In this document: in pieces, positions 29,834-30,014 of the stretch | How positions within the stretch are numbered: the first letter of the stretch is position 1 | How the letters are laid out: each line of letters starts with the position of its first letter | NCBI GenBank assembly: GCA_008704415.1 | Contig: VXIS01000451.1 | Location: 1 to 30,014 of the forward strand | Source of the DNA: Sphaerosporella brunnea | Taxonomy: Eukaryota; Ascomycota; Pezizomycetes; Pezizales; Pyronemataceae | Length of the DNA stretch: 30,014 nucleotides | Direction of reading: 5' to 3' | Made by a program: the position numbers and the translations under genes | The notes under the pieces: model-generated | Databases searched by the model: none | What the model was told of the DNA's origin: nothing | What the model saw: only the letters and a program-made list of their open reading frames with translations

Positions 29834-30013
29834 TCATTCATCTTCCGGCAGAGGCCCCGGCTTGTCCGGATAGGCCTCGTGGAAGCGATCGATAGCTTCC
29901 AGACCATTGACCATCTCGGCTGGTTCCCACTTTGGCCGATCGTAGCCGGTCCACTTGACCAAATACTGGAGCTTACGCCACCGTCCATGCAGTCGGGAGT
30001 CCAATATCTGATC
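29834..30013 (-). CDS. C-terminal end of Ty3/Gypsy Pol: integrase chromodomain (partial)
   Basis: The last 59 codons of a minus-strand frame run in from beyond the window and stop at 29834. They read ILDSRLHGRWRKLQYLVKW, TGY, then KWEPAEMV and FHEAYPDKPGPLPEDE. The order (I-L-D-S, YLVKWxGY, WEP, then a helix) is a chromodomain, as found at the end of chromovirus-type Ty3/Gypsy integrases, where it guides insertion into certain chromatin. The aromatic cage residues Y and W are present in YLVKW. There is no stop or shift in the visible part, so the copy may be young. The rest of Pol lies outside. Confidence 0.88.
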   Translation of the reverse strand, partial: DQILDSRLHGRWRKLQYLVKWTGYDRPKWEPAEMVNGLEAIDRFHEAYPDKPGPLPEDE

Positions 30014-30014
30014 G

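Overview
The window is nuclear DNA of a filamentous ascomycete (Pezizomycotina). An Eurotiomycetes origin is likely but is only an inference. The evidence is a set of conserved fungal genes split by short introns (49-123 nt, nearly all GT-AG), in intergenic DNA rich in small inverted-repeat transposons. I rebuilt all exon chains by hand from splice signals, reading phase and family conservation. I had no transcripts and ran no searches.

Left part (1-11 kb): calnexin (967-2909, +), a mitochondrial-type GTP:AMP phosphotransferase/adenylate kinase (4667-5631, +), the Lcl3 nuclease (7696-8729, +), and, convergent with it, a small membrane-anchored helical-repeat protein (8989-10145, -). Three MITE-like elements, one nested in another, lie between the kinase and lcl3.

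Middle (11-16.4 kb) is an accessory island. A 680-aa Crinkler/RHS-like protein (11052-13327, +) combines an unusual N-terminus, a P-loop NTPase and a restriction-nuclease-like C-terminus. It is followed at once by a ~103-bp tandem array, a MITE and a 21-bp minisatellite. No other convincing gene lies here.

Right core (16.4-25.3 kb): the ribosome-biogenesis factor Nop14 (16388-19332, +) and the nucleoporin Nic96 (22122-25314, +), separated by a nest of MITEs.

Right end (25.3-30 kb) is a transposon graveyard: a TA-flanked MITE; a Tc1/mariner transposase broken by an internal deletion and stops; a 1.1-kb element with ~210-bp inverted repeats; a Gag-like ORF with a diverged direct copy of its 3' flank; and the 3' end of a minus-strand Ty3/Gypsy chromovirus element (LTR, polypurine tract, chromodomain end of Pol) running off the window.

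The housekeeping genes have unrelated roles (ER folding, nucleotide balance, mitochondrial nuclease, 40S assembly, nuclear pore), and nothing suggests an operon-like unit. The most unusual protein is the Crinkler-like NTPase-nuclease. The most striking DNA feature is the density and nesting of TA-flanked inverted-repeat elements, at least seven apparently different kinds in 30 kb.
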